Positions 24,187 to 35,872 of a stretch of 64,000 nucleotides of DNA are shown one piece after another. How positions within the stretch are numbered: position 1 is the stretch's first letter; each line of letters opens with the position of its first letter. The stretch comes from Panicum virgatum (taxonomy: Eukaryota; Streptophyta; Magnoliopsida; Poales; Poaceae), in NCBI RefSeq assembly GCF_016808335.1, contig NC_053141.1, forward strand, positions 3,547,326-3,611,325, read 5' to 3'. Under the pieces are notes generated by a model that ran no database searches, had not been told where the DNA came from, and saw only the letters and a program-made list of their open reading frames with translations. The position numbers and the translations under genes were made by a program.

Positions 24187-24440
24187 TTGACTCGACGAGT
24201 TGAAGGTGCTTGCTGCTCGGATCGGATCTGCGGGCGTTCTTGCTGCTTCGCTTGCTTCCGCCGGAAAGCGAAGTTAGGGTTTATGATGGTGCGGGCTTGA
24301 TGGTTGGTGCGGACTTGAATGAAGGCCGATCATTGTAGCAGCTGTTACAGGCCTGGGCCCATACTAGCCGAAGCAGGCCCAGCCCACGTGCCTCGGTAGA
24401 GGAGCGGGCGGAAGAAAGGCCCAGCCCATCAAATTCTGTA
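24187..24440 (-). promoter_or_regulatory. 5' exon and promoter of the polyubiquitin-like gene
   Basis: On the minus strand, site-II type blocks (TGGGCCTGC, ATGGGCCCAGGC, GGCTGGGCC) and a CACGTG G-box (about 24385) occur at 24350-24430. A purine/CAGCAAG-rich leader then ends in donor CAAG|GTACGC at 24186/24185. A leader intron of about 840 bp is the usual plan of plant polyubiquitin genes. No clear TATA box was found. Confidence 0.5.
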
Positions 24441-25355
24441 TATCCAAATCAAAATCAGACTGCACCACTAGATTTCTTACTATGAAATTTTTAAAATAAA
24501 AGCATACTTAATATATTTTTATAATTTTTTATGGAATATTTTTTTAAAACGTGGAACAATTGTATTATGAAGTTAGAACAATTGTTTCAACATAGGAGTA
24601 ATAAAAAAGCGTTTCGCCGGAACAATTTATTTTCAATGCTGGAACAATTGTTCTACTTCAGAGCTGACTCCTATTATTTTCTGTCAGAGCTATGGTACCC
24701 CTGCCAGCCAGCACGGTTTTCTCAAAAGAAAAAAAAAAAGCCAGCACGGGAGTTTCCGGGAAGCCGCCGCACTTGCCATCGGCGGAGTGGATGGCCATGC
24801 TGCGGCGTCGCTGCAGATATGGAGGACAGGAGGAGACCGTTGACTGGCGCCCGGCTCCGGCGTCAAGTCACCGCCCCGACGACCCGGCGACAGTCAGTCC
24901 TGATGAACAGGAGCAGCAAGCACAGCAGCAGGAAGTGACTTTGCCAGCAGGTGCAGTGCAGGGAGGAGAGACCACCATTGCTGCATGATCGCCATCCATC
25001 CATTGCTCACACCCTGCCGCGCGGTCCGCTGTCGCCGTCACTCGCTGGCTGCTGCTGCTGCACGCTGGCTTGCCGTCGTCCTTGAGGTGTGAGGACAGTG
25101 GCTGGAGAGGAGACGATGCGGACGAGCATGCCGCGTGAAATCAACGTCGCCCGCCCGATGGGGCGCCCTTCCCTTTTCTCTGAAACTTCCCGTATGCTTC
25201 CGAGTTCAGAAAAAACCGATCGTGATCTGATAAGGACATCGCTACCTGCTATATCCATGATTTAGAATGGTTGAAAAAAAAAGGACCCTCCATCGAGAAG
25301 AATCAAGTGGTGGAAAAGTAGGAAGTACCTCATAGACAATGGTACTAGAAAGTAT
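24441..25355. other. unassigned intergenic DNA
   Basis: AT-rich DNA with several GGAACAATTG words (24550-24660) is followed by a GC-rich part whose open frames (24692-24988; minus 25007-25258) have no recognisable domain. No element ends were found. Confidence 0.35.
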
Positions 25356-25358
25356 TAA

Positions 25359-25590
25359 GTCAGTGTTTAGTTCGCGAAAAGTTTGAATTTTGGTACTGTA
25401 TCATATTTCGTTATTATTTAATAATTAATGTCTAATTATAGACTAATTAGACTTAAAAGATTTATCTCGTCCTAATTAGCTATACTATGTAATTAGTTAT
25501 TTATTCAACTGTATTTAATGCTCCATGTATGTGTCCAAAAATTCGATGTGACGGGTACTATAGAAAACTTTTTGAAAACTAAACTGGGCC
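25359..25590. mobile_element. Tourist-type MITE, TSD TAA
   Basis: The ends are GTCAGTGTTTAG and CTAAACTGGGCC, flanked by TAA on both sides (25356-25358, 25591-25593). The interior (TTCGCGAAAAGTTTGAATTT, GTCTAATTATAGACTAATTAG, AATGCTCCATGTATGTGTCC, ATTCGATGTGACGGG) is a very common grass MITE sequence. Confidence 0.85.
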
Positions 25591-25593
25591 TAA

Positions 25594-26414
25594 ATATGTG
25601 GAATCAATACTGCAAAAACGGTGGGGCCATGAGTATTGTACTTGCTAACAGCATGGCACTCGTTACGTTTTGCCTGAATTTCTTCTTCAGCATAAAAGAA
25701 AGTTAGCTGATTCAAATATATTCGGACACAAGCTGGATCCTCCGATTGCTAAAGAGATGAACCCAATTCAAAATATGAACTGAAAAGAGCCCACAGCCGA
25801 TTTTTTTTTTTTGAAAAATGCAACCTTTCGATTCGTTGACTTGTGCATTGTCTGCACTCGATTGGATAGCGTACGCGATCTTCCTCAGAGTCCGCGTCGG
25901 CGACATCACTTGCCTCCGGATTCTCCAGCCGAAACGCTAACCACTTGTCCTTAATCTATCCTACCACCCCCCATCAACCGGTGGCAGGTCAACACGGGCA
26001 AGATACATGCACGACAGCCGCACGATTGATCCAAATCGTCAACGCGGAGTTGTCAGCGCTCATCAGCAACAAGCTAGTACTAGAGTACTTCGTACTACTT
26101 AAGCAGCTACCCAACTGATGGATGCCTTGCAACCACTGCAATTCTCTGTTGACCAGATGGAGTGATGATGGCAGGATACATCATACATGTGCTCAAGAAG
26201 AACAGCGGCTGTCCATTTGTCGTGCTGGCTGTGGTGTGTGCGCTCTTCTTTTGCGGCTGAAGTTGCGTACGGATGACTACCTGAATTGACAGGGAGATTT
26301 ACATAAACTCTTCTCCAAAACGACGACAGTGTGAAGAGAATTAGGTCAGAGGACGGGGAGTGGTTAGATAAGCAGTTCCTTGTTAACGGCACAGGCTGTT
26401 GTCTTGTTGATTTC
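25594..26414. other. unassigned intergenic DNA
   Basis: No domain-bearing frame, RNA gene or bounded repeat was recognised. A CAACCGGTGG patch near 25975 is isolated. Confidence 0.35.
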
Positions 26415-26417
26415 TGA

Positions 26418-26876
26418 GACCCTGTTTGGTTACAAATCCTCCAGGGACTAATTTTAGTCTAGGGGCTAAAATCTTTAGCCCCTACTTGTTTGATTCTTGG
26501 GATTAAAGAAATTACAAGTTATTAAATGAAGTTCATAAAGTACTCTTCTACCCCTCCATGCATGCAGCGGGCCGTGCGCAGCCTGCTGCATGCGCACCAA
26601 GCCCCCTCAACAGGTGGGTGGCCTCGCGCAGCCTGCTGCATGCGCACCAGGCCCCCTCAACGAGTGGGTGGCCTCGCGCTGGGTGGGGGCAGGTTGTTGG
26701 GAATCGTGCGTGGACCTAGGGGTATAGTGGAATGGGAAAATATAAGCTTTTCTTGAAAGACTTCCCAAGTTTTAATTCCCAACAGATTTTTAGTCTAAAA
26801 AAATTCCCCTGTTTGGTTTTTTTAGCCCCAAAAGTCTCAAGAACTTATGCAAAAATCCCTGAAATCAAACAGGGTC
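26418..26876. mobile_element. Tourist-like MITE, about 459 bp
   Basis: The termini GACCCTGTTTGGTT and AATCAAACAGGGTC are inverted repeats. The flanks are TGA on the left and TAA on the right, a one-mismatch 3-bp duplication. Subterminal blocks (TTTAGTCTAGGGGCTAAAAT on the left, TTTTTAGCCCCAAAAG on the right) are also inverted. A 50-bp unit is duplicated in the middle. Confidence 0.7.
26576..26680 (+). repeat. 50-bp tandem duplication inside the MITE
   Basis: GCGCAGCCTGCTGCATGCGC followed by ACCARGCCCCCTCAAC and a GTGGGTGGCCTC ending occurs twice with a 50-bp period, and a third unit starts. The GC-rich core contrasts with the AT-rich MITE around it. Confidence 0.7.
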
Positions 26877-27798
26877 TAAAACTTCAGCGGGTTTGTCTGT
26901 CAGTGAAGGCAGAATGAAATCTCTCGAAACCGTCATCTTGTGTGAAAGCAACTGTCAGTTTGGAACAGAGCAGGCTGGAGCTGCGCCGCATGGCTATCAA
27001 GGCATGCATGACAGCATGAGCTAGGTCCAGCATCATGCTGCCGACTGCAAATTGCATGCGAAGAACTGCAGCCGTCTGGTCAAACTCAAGCATGCATGTG
27101 CTGACAGAAAAAGAAATGCATGGAGACATGCATGCATCCACTTGGTGGGAAATGCTTAGCAATTCTCTCCCCTATATTCAAGGAAATCAAAGTGATTCCT
27201 TATTCGAGCTGGAGGGAAATGCTCGTTCAGACTTCAGAGGCTTAATTAAAGTGACAGAAAAAGTCCCCTTGCTTATCTTTTTTTTTTCCTTCAGTGCTTA
27301 AAAACATTCTCAATTGTTAATTTTTCCTTAAACATTCTCAATGGTTAACTTTTCCTTAGTCTAAAATGTGTTTTCTCATTTCAGTATGGAGTTATGTATT
27401 GTATGCAAGTAGGAGCCAGGTTCAGACTTCAGAGGCAGATCAAGGAGAAAGCTGCAGTTTCAGTGCGCACGAGGGAATCCGTGTGTTGACTTGGTCAGAG
27501 CGAGGTTGTATGCATCCCGGAAAAGTCAGCAACTGTGTGCCACGCTCGATTTGTGGGGATTCAGAGTTAGTCAAGTTGCAGCTCTCAATGACCAATCTCA
27601 GTCAACTTGCTGGCGCAGACAGCGGCCAAAATTCATTTCCTCGTTCTCATTGGAGTTTACTATCTACTAGTATACTCCAGCTCAGTGAACGCAAGTTTTA
27701 TTTTTTTATGTTGTGCGCTGAAAATTCGACGAAATTTGTGAAACAGTGGCGTGGGCACAAACTTGGAGTTTGTTATCCGCTCAAGGCTCCAGCTCAGG
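26877..27798. other. unassigned intergenic DNA
   Basis: The 168-codon open frame at 27366-27869 has no recognisable domain and runs into the next MITE, so it is not taken as a gene. Nothing else is bounded here. Confidence 0.35.
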
Positions 27799-27801
27799 AA
27801 A

Positions 27802-28124
27802 CACCCTGTTTGGTTCCTGCGCGCATATTTCCCGAGAGAAGAATCTCATATGTATGGAGTACTAAATGAAGTTTATTTGGAAAACTTTTTTAGAGATGGT
27901 TGTAACTTTTCGCGACGAATCTAATGATTGTAATTAATTAATGATTGGCTACAGTGATGCTACAGTAACCATCCTCTAATCACGCGGTCAAAGATCTCAT
28001 TAGATTCTTCAGGGTTCCTAACGTAGGGATTCTGAAGTTAATTTTGTAAATTGGCTTTGTTTGACACCATAATTAGCGGTCAAAATATAACTATTCCTAG
28101 CACAGAAACGGACCAAACAAGGCC
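27802..28124. mobile_element. Tourist-like MITE, 3-bp TSD AAA
   Basis: The ends CACCCTGTTTGGTTCCTG and GAAACGGACCAAACAAGGCC are inverted. AAA flanks both sides. The interior (TATGGAGTACTAAATGAAGT, CTTTTCGCGACGAATCTAAT, GGCTACAGTGATGCTACAGT) is a widespread grass MITE sequence. Confidence 0.8.
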
Positions 28125-28127
28125 AAA

Positions 28128-28692
28128 TTGCCCCTTCTTTTCGGCTGTGTGCTGGGAAAGAAATTCATGAAACAACGACGTGCTTGTTGATGGATTTGGA
28201 ACTTCTGCCGAGTTACCGGGCAAAAATCCAAAGGCACCTTGAGACAGATTTTCTTAATTAGGTACCTGATAGACATGGGACGTCAGCTGTTCAGCCACAA
28301 GGTCAAATAAGTGGCTGCACCTACTGCGATGAGGACTCTGCAGACATTCTGTTCCATCGCCTAGCACATATCTTTCATTTTCTTCAGGAAATGTTTTTTT
28401 TTCTGAATAATATTTCTGCAAATTGAATTTGAACAGGTACAATAATGCATCAAACACCGATCAATGCCCTGATGATCGTACCATGAAGACATTTGCCCAA
28501 TAACCAACCGATTGGATATTGAACCCAACCAATAAATACGCAACTGCAGCATGCAAATCCCTGTCAAAGATTACTTTAGGATTGTACAAACGATCTGGGC
28601 TGCTTGGTTCACAGCCACAACTCGCCACGCCACTATAGCGTGGCGGGTGTGGTGCTTAGAATCGGTGCCACAGCCATGTGACTTCCCATGGG
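28128..28692. other. intergenic DNA
   Basis: Nothing supportable. A short CCACGCCACTATAGCGTGGCGG inverted repeat (about 28624-28645) lies just before the foldback element. Confidence 0.35.
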
Positions 28693-28701
28693 TGGGAATG
28701 G

Positions 28702-29664
28702 GGGCTTTTTTCATTTTTATATTTAAGAAAAATAAAATTTCAAAAATATATGTCGAATAGAGAAATTTTCAAAAATGGATGCATGTCGCCCCCCTGATGG
28801 GCGACAGGGTGGCTGTCGCCCATCCAGTAGGCGACATGACCTAAATGTAAAAAAATTTACATTTAGGTCCTGGTGCCCATGGCGCATTAAACAGTGAACT
28901 TGTAAAATCGATATAAAATCATAGAAAAATCAAACAAATACAAACTCAACTGTTCTGAATTCTATGAAACATGATCTACAACTTTTGTTACATAAAGTTT
29001 TTCATTTGATCAATGTATCTTGCTCTATTTTAAATACTAGTTTAATGCACTTTTATTTAAATCTCAAGATCCATCCTTTGGATGTATATCATATTTGTCC
29101 AGAGTGTTGCATATAGTGAGCATAGACTTGTACAAAATTGGTAGGCCCAGAAAATATTTCTAGAATAAGTTTTTAAATTAGATCTTGCAATATGTCTAGT
29201 TTAAATGGGTTATTTATTCATACTGTTATACTGAGTATTAGAAGCCATAACTTTTACAGTACCATTATTTTATTTCCTAAGAGCTATAAAAAAAGTTTAG
29301 CAAATTTTTGATAAGCACAACTAGACCAAATGAATTATTTCAGATTTTTCTAGGTACAAGAACTATTTTTCTTGATTTAGATACATTGATCAAATGAAAA
29401 ACTTTATGTAACAAAAGTTGTATATATTATTTCATAGAATCCAGAACAGTTGAGTTTGTATTTTTCCAATTTTTCTACGATTTTATATCGATTATATAAT
29501 TCACTGTTTAATGCGCCCTGGGCGCCAGGACCTAAATGTAAATTTTTTACATTTAGGTCCTGTCGCCCATTAGGGGGCGACAGGCACCCATTTTTGAAAA
29601 TTTCCCTATTCGAGATATATTTTTGAAATTTTGTTTTTTTTAAATATAAAAATGAAAAAAGGCC
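28702..29664. mobile_element. foldback Mutator-like element with about 300-bp TIRs, 9-bp TSD
   Basis: Inverted arms at about 28702-29025 and 29375-29664 start GGGCTTTTTTCATTTTTATA and GGCCTTTTTTCATTTTTATA. The 9-bp duplication TGGGAATGG is exact (28693-28701 and 29665-29673). The arms contain GC-rich GTCGCC...GGCGACAG palindromes and the block TTTACATTTAGGTCCTG. The loop of about 350 bp has no coding capacity. The TIR start resembles that of the larger MULE 75 bp to the right. Confidence 0.88.
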
Positions 29665-29739
29665 TGGGAATGGAACCAAGCGCACCCGGCCCATAGTCTT
29701 TAGAAACAACAGTATCTAACAAAATACTGCACCAGTTAG

Positions 29740-32700
29740 GCGTCTTTTTTATTTTTATATTTTTGAAAAATATTTTTTACAGAAATATATTTTCAATTTC
29801 ACAATTTATAGTTTTATACCCCTACCGCCTGGCAGGGGGGCGGCAGGGACTTATATGTAAATAAAAAAATTTATTTGCGCGGAGGCCCTTGGCGCGAGCC
29901 TGCCGCCCCCCTGCCGGGCGGTAGGCCCCCTGCCGCCACTCCACTGGGCGGCAGGCTCCCCCTCCCCGCAGAATGGGCCATTAGATGTGGTTTTAGATAT
30001 TTTGGATACAAATAAAAAGCATTAGTAAAGTATATGAATATGAAAAGTATAAGTTAGCAATTCATACACATACGCAAATGAGAATGAAATAGGTGATGCA
30101 TGAGAACGAAATAAGTATAACATGACGACATGTTCATAACAAAAATACGGAAACAGGTAGAAGCACCTCATAACCACCCCGGCCATGTCGACCTCGTTTA
30201 CGCTGAGCGTGGACCTGGTCTGTAGAGTAGGTGTGCCGCTCTGGAGGCCCTACGTTTCTACCTGGACGTCCGGTGGCCATAGGTGTCTGGAAAGTAGGAT
30301 CGGCCTGCTGGTTAGGTGTAGAAAATAACCGACTCCAATCTTCGAAGTTCGCCTCAAAGGTATCCTGTGTGGGCCCTATACAGTAGTAATTAAGATATCT
30401 TAATCATCGTCTTATAAGTCATATATTTGGGTACATATTCATCATACGTACCTGGTGGTGGTGGATACGAAGAATGACCCATATCAGGAAGCTGGTGGTG
30501 CGATCCTGTAAACCGTTCAAATTATTTAAAATATTCATAGAAATAAGAAGCACATGATAAATTCGGGCTACAGATTAGGTATTTACCTTGCGTTCCTTCT
30601 GCTGTCACTGTAGGGTAATACGAAGAAGGTCATGCATCATATAACTATTGTGATCCTATATGTAAATACAAAAGGAATTAGACTTCATACCACAATTAAT
30701 TGAAATTAAGATATTGACTATATGTCTACCGAAAGGTCGTGGTGGTGCCTGTGTTGGTTGAAATGACATCCCTGCAGCTGGTGCCATGGTACTAAACTGA
30801 GTCCCTCCGTGAGATTGATAAGGTGGGTGTGCATCACCTGTATGGACTGAGAATTAATTGTTGGCTTCAAAGTAGGACGTTAGTAAGTATCCTCACGTAC
30901 CTGGATAATGCTGCTGAGACCAATAAGGTGCTTGGGAAGACTGCTGCTGTGTGGGACCACAAGAAAACGAGGTCGAGGCTTGAGACGAACCGTACGAGTC
31001 ATCGTACGATGTCCGGCTACCAAAGGCTTCAAGCATGGAATGTGATCTTTGTGAAACTCGGGTCCAGGCTGACTCTTGCTCATTCATATCCATCATAGAT
31101 CCCGCTCGAATCCTCATCAAATTCGCCCTGGCATCTACGTCCATCAACCTGCACATTTCAAACTGCAAGCAAGAAAAAGAAAGACGTTAACACTGTAATC
31201 CAAAGTATTTGAAAAGTGATGATAACTTTGACTCACCGCCCCAGCTAATGCCTCATCCCTATGTCGTGCGTAGCCATCCTGTGCTGTCGCAACATACGGC
31301 TGTGGTTGCATGTCAGCATATATCAAGCGGCAACGAGTCTGAGGCTGGTACCAGCTCAGGTACGCCCTGTACAAAGCCCCCGTGTGTGCAGGGGTCGCAA
31401 GCGCCACGTTCTCCTCTGCCTAGTCCCAGCCATCGACCCAAGGCTGCACCCTTGTCACCCACATGTTGGAGAAGGGTTGCCCAGTCCTCGATAAACTAAA
31501 TATTGAAAACAATTTAGTCAAATATGATTAGTTAACTATAGAATGCATAGTCACTGAAATAATATATGAATTGTTACCTGTGGTCATGGCGTTCGACCCG
31601 ATTCAATGCTAACGGCACAGGATACAACTGCCTTTGACCGAACTGTCTCCTGACTCTGTCCGGGCAGTGAACCTCAATGTAAACGTCGTACACCAACGCT
31701 GTAGTTGTCATCCAAAAGGCCTGGTCCTGAAAGCAAACCGAAGGTATCCCGATCGGTGCATGAGTGTTTATAGCCAACTCGGAGTAGGGCTCCCACACGA
31801 CGTCTTCAGGTGTCAACCGATCAAACTCAGCCACAAATTCAGGATAGTCCCGACGAGACTGTACGTGGGCCCACCTCTTCTACACAAAATTAATAATAAT
31901 ATGTACAAATAAGAAATACAAAGAGGGTGAAACAAAGCAACAGAATTGCCAATAGAATAGTACGAGTAGCAGTCATTTCCGTACCTGACGAGTGTACCAG
32001 AGAGTCCCCATGGTGGGCCTGTCGTCCTCGGTGTCACCGTACATATCCAGCTCATACGGTGAGTGGTCGACAAGCGGGCGACCAATTGCTATCCTCTCGT
32101 ACGACCAAAGCTGTAGCAGAATCGGACATCCTGTAAGAATTGCATTGTGCTTATTTTGCACCGATGCCTTGCAGAGGCCACGGTACGTGGCTGCAAGTAC
32201 CACTGCACCCCAACTGTATTGAGGCATTTCCTCCACAGCTGCCTCTGCGATCTCCAGTGCGTAAGACACAAGCACCCTATCCACATAGGCCCCGTGTGAG
32301 TTGTTGAGCATTATGTATCCAAACAACCACAACAGGTATGCCTCAAGGGATCGAGTGACGCTATCCTCATCAGCATCATGTGCCAAATTGTCGGGCTGCA
32401 TAGAAAAGATGAACATTTATGAGTACGAGATCAATTATAAAATAAAACCATAACTGCACTAGTTAAAAGCATAACTCTAACATTAATCATAACAAAACAA
32501 GGTATGTACCTGGAACTGCAGGATCCATGCCTTGGCAGGCCCTGTTGCTTTTGGGTGCTCTTCTACATCAATCGCGATGTCAATATTTGCAAAACGCTCT
32601 TCTAGATTGTCCAACCACGTAGGCGGGACGACACGAGGCCCTACGGCATCCCCACTGATAGGAAGACCCAGCAGCATCGCAATGTCCTGTAGGGTCGGTG

Positions 32701-33956
32701 TCATCTCCTCACAAGAGAGGTGGAAGGTGTTTGTCTCAGGCCTCCATCTATCAACCAGAGCCGTCAGTAGGGACCTGTCCAGCTTTACTGAACCACTCTC
32801 AGCAAGACGACCTATAGTAAGAAGACCAGCCTCACTCAACCTGAAAAATAGAACGATCAAAGGTAAGTACATTATGTACGAAACGTATACGAAACAAACG
32901 TATTCTTAGAAACATAATCCGACGACATATCACCTGGGCACCCATCGTGGGTCAACAGGAATAAACTCCACTGGTGGACGTGGACGCAGCACGTTAAGTT
33001 TCACGCGCTGAACCACTGCAAGGAAGGACCGGTGCAACGAGTCTATGACTCCGTCAAGTAGAGCTGGCGTATCTTCGGCCATACCTAACACAAAAAAATA
33101 TAAGTTTTCTACATTTTCTACAATTTTTCTGCATTTTTCTACAATTTATCTTAAATTTTCATAAACTTTTCTAACATTTTCTTACATTTCCTACAATTTT
33201 TTACAATATATTTTTATAAATATATTTTTCTAACATTTTCTAAATTTTTCTGCATTTTCTACAATTTATCTGAATGTTTCATATAGTTTTCTAGCATTTT
33301 CTACAATTTCTGACTATTTCTCGAAATTTTTTCTCGTATTAAACAACTAATCAATACCACAAAATTTGTTGGTAAACCTAATTGGTTTTTCTAAAAACTA
33401 ATCTTAATTCTACCTAAATTATATTAAAAACATTATCTAAATCGCTAAAATATCATTACTGCTGCATACACTAATTATAGAATTAAACATACAAAACATT
33501 TAGATCGAGAAAGTTGAGAAATATTTATTACTTGCGGTTAGGATCCAAAATCCGGCAGGGCTTCGCCGTTACAACTCCCTCCCTCACCCCTCCTCTCTCC
33601 CTCCCGCTCTCTGGATGTCGTGGGAAGCAAATGAGGGGGAGGGGGAGAAAAGCCTTTTATACAGTATGGGGGAGCCTGCCACCCCCCTGCCGGGCGGCAG
33701 GCCCCCTGCCGCCACTCCACGGCCTGCCGCCCAGTGGAGTGGCGGCAGGGGGACTGCCGCCCGGCAGGGGGGCGGCAGGCTCCCGCCAAGGGCCTCCGCG
33801 CAAATAATTTTTTTTATTTACATATAAGTCCCTGTCGGGTGGCAGGCCCCCTGCCGCCCCCTGCCGGGCGGTAGGGGCATAAAACTGTAAATTGTGAAAT
33901 TAAAAATATATTTCTGTAAAAAATGATTTTCAAAAATATAAAAATAAAAAAGACGC
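29740..33956 (-). mobile_element. 4217-bp Mutator-like element carrying a MAIN-like gene
   Basis: The termini are GCGTCTTTTTTATTTTTATA on the left and its complement on the right (…AAAAAGACGC). The 10-bp duplication CACCAGTTAG is exact (29730-29739 and 33957-33966), as expected for Mutator-like insertion. The TIRs extend about 200 bp and then run into GC-rich CTGCCGCC/GGCGGCAG arrays (29823-29960 and 33665-33880). There is no MuDR transposase, so it depends on another element for movement. Its only gene is the MAIN-like gene on the minus strand. Confidence 0.9.
30134..33082 (-). pseudogene. MAIN-like plant mobile domain (PMD) gene with one in-frame stop
   Basis: Ten exons on the minus strand: 33082-32934, 32840-32510, 32395-31985, 31879-31578, 31495-31237, 31162-30901, 30846-30730, 30655-30587, 30505-30452, 30375-30134. 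All have GT-AG borders and sum to 2196 nt, exactly 732 codons. The N-terminal 420 residues form a plant mobile domain ('aminotransferase-like, plant mobile domain'): LSEAGLLTIGRLAESGSVKL, DRWRPETNTFHL, EEMTPTLQDIAMLLGLPISG, AYLLWLFGYIML, TLWYTRQ and WVDGWD. A Gln/Gly/Pro/Arg-rich tail follows (RKRGRHGRGGY near the end). Codon 423 is TAG (31422-31420), after WVDGWD, and everything else stays open. Arabidopsis MAIN/MAIL1 are nuclear proteins acting in meristem maintenance and transposon silencing. Whether this copy is expressed or read through is unknown. Confidence 0.82.
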
Positions 33957-33966
33957 CACCAGTTAG

Positions 33967-35730
33967 TGGCCTGCATGATTGATGGTACTATATTCACATA
34001 GGATCCACGGCCGACTTTGACGAGAATCACATAGGGATGCATGGCAGCTTCAACGCCTGCCAGTTACCACATACTATATTGCCATAGCTTTGACACGAAA
34101 TTTCCAACGAGATTCAACTCTCTCTCTCCATGATCAGTTGATCACCACATGTCATTATTCCAATGCCCTCAATCTATTGCGAGGTTTTTTTTCTTCCTAT
34201 AGCTCCTAATGCTCCTAATGCATGTATACTAAGTACACACTAAAAGTCATATCCATAAATCAAATAGGTTTTTTAGCAGGAATAATTTTTTTTCAAGCAT
34301 GACTAGTCATAATAATTTGGATGAACGATAGCTGGCAATGATTTATATAGTTTCTTAATTGAATTGGTGATGGCAAGTCCAAGAATCTGAGAAATTTCAA
34401 AGCCAAATTATACGACGTTGTTTATCTTTTGTGTCTGTACAACAGTTGAGAGCCAAAATATATTCTGACATGGTCAGTAATCAGAAAGCATAATAAAGGA
34501 CATACTATAGAAGATGCATCAACAGCTGGAACATATAAATTTTGTCACATGCACCAGATCTATCTCTAGTATTCAATATAAAAATCTAAATGAAAATGCC
34601 TAATTATTTCCAAGAAGTTTCATCTACATGCAAAGCGTGTACTATTCCATCTGTTAGAAAAAGCAAGGCATATTTTATCTGAAAAAAGTCAATTCATATA
34701 TTTTGATCAGTAATTAGTCAAATTATAAGTACAGTATAAAAATCACATAACTAAATTTATATTTCAAAAATTTGTGGTTTTAAATGATATATATTGGGTT
34801 GGAAAGAGTACTATTTATTATTGGCGAGAGTACTACAAGATGATTGCCACATTATGATAGATCATCACGCATCAGCAGATTATAACCTACTAAGCAAGAT
34901 TTTACGCCCTTCCCCTAGATCCTTCTTCATTGAATTAGGATCGAATTTCCATGGCCATGTACTGGATACGATGATTAACCCATGCTGTTTGAGTGACGTA
35001 AACTAATTAACCCATGATGTTTGAGTGACGTAAACTGCAACACGACATGCTAAGAAGATGAGAAAACCAAAAAGGATTCTCAAAACAAAAGAAAAAAAAC
35101 AAGAAAAGGATCATGGCATCTCAGTACTATGGGTACCCAATTATTATTCCTTTCACACGGGATGCAGATCTATAATGCCAAGGAGATTCCCGCACCTTTT
35201 CAGTTCCGGCCGTTGAGTGGATCATGGGTGTTGGATGGAATGGGACCCAGCAGATGGGCTCCACCATCAGACTATTAGAGGGGATCTCTGCATCACCCCA
35301 CTAGGAATCTCAGCTTCCCTAGGCCTCTTTAGTGCATGGAATGGATGCATGCAGTCAAGCACATTGGCCAAAAGCTACACCATCAACTCAAAAAGGTAGA
35401 TGACTGGCATGCATTCCCATAGCCTTGGAAGTTTTGTGCTTCCACTACTGATGAAGTGACCATCTAAATCAAGCTACTCCAAGTCTCTGCTTCACCCGAA
35501 AAGCAGAGGAGGTCAAATCATGGAAATGTATGGTTCACATTGAACATAGGTTTAGACTTGGCTTCAGAGTCTCGTATAACAATATCGTCTGCTACTTGTA
35601 CCTTTTGTAAATATGGTTTCTTGTAAAATCTCTATGTTCCAAAAAGTACCACAACTGGATATTGCTACTCGAAGATTCGGGTTACATGGTGAGTTACTAT
35701 TACTTATCCATTGGAGGGTCTAACTAGGGT
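33967..35730. other. AT-rich intergenic DNA
   Basis: Short open frames only. No domain, RNA gene or bounded repeat was found. TGTTTGAGTGACGTAAACT is repeated 36 bp apart near 34986-35036. Confidence 0.35.
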
Positions 35731-35872
35731 TAGGCTAAACGGTAAGCGTTAAACAGTCAGTCACCTACCGTTTAGCTCTTTATTCGGACTAAATAGCTGA
35801 TTAACGTTCACAGCTAGCCACCTTGTTGCGTTTCCACGACGTGTGAACCGGCTAAACGGCTGTATAGAGGAA
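35731..35872. repeat. CCGTTTAG/CTAAACGG-rich repeat, copy 1
   Basis: It contains GGCTAAACGGTAAGCG, ACCTACCGTTTAGCTCTTTA, TTCGGACTAAATAG and GGCTAAACGGC. The same order of blocks recurs at 37125-37268, so both belong to one dispersed family. Termini could not be fixed. Confidence 0.5.

Noticed and set aside
27366..27869. 168-codon open frame
   Set aside because: It extends into a Tourist-like MITE and shows no domain or codon bias.
29820..29960. GC-rich GCCGCC/GGCGGC array as a CpG-island promoter
   Set aside because: The same array recurs inverted at 33665-33880, so it is part of the MULE terminal repeats.
32532..32909. plus-strand 125-codon frame
   Set aside because: It is antisense to exon 2 of the MAIN-like gene and has no family match.
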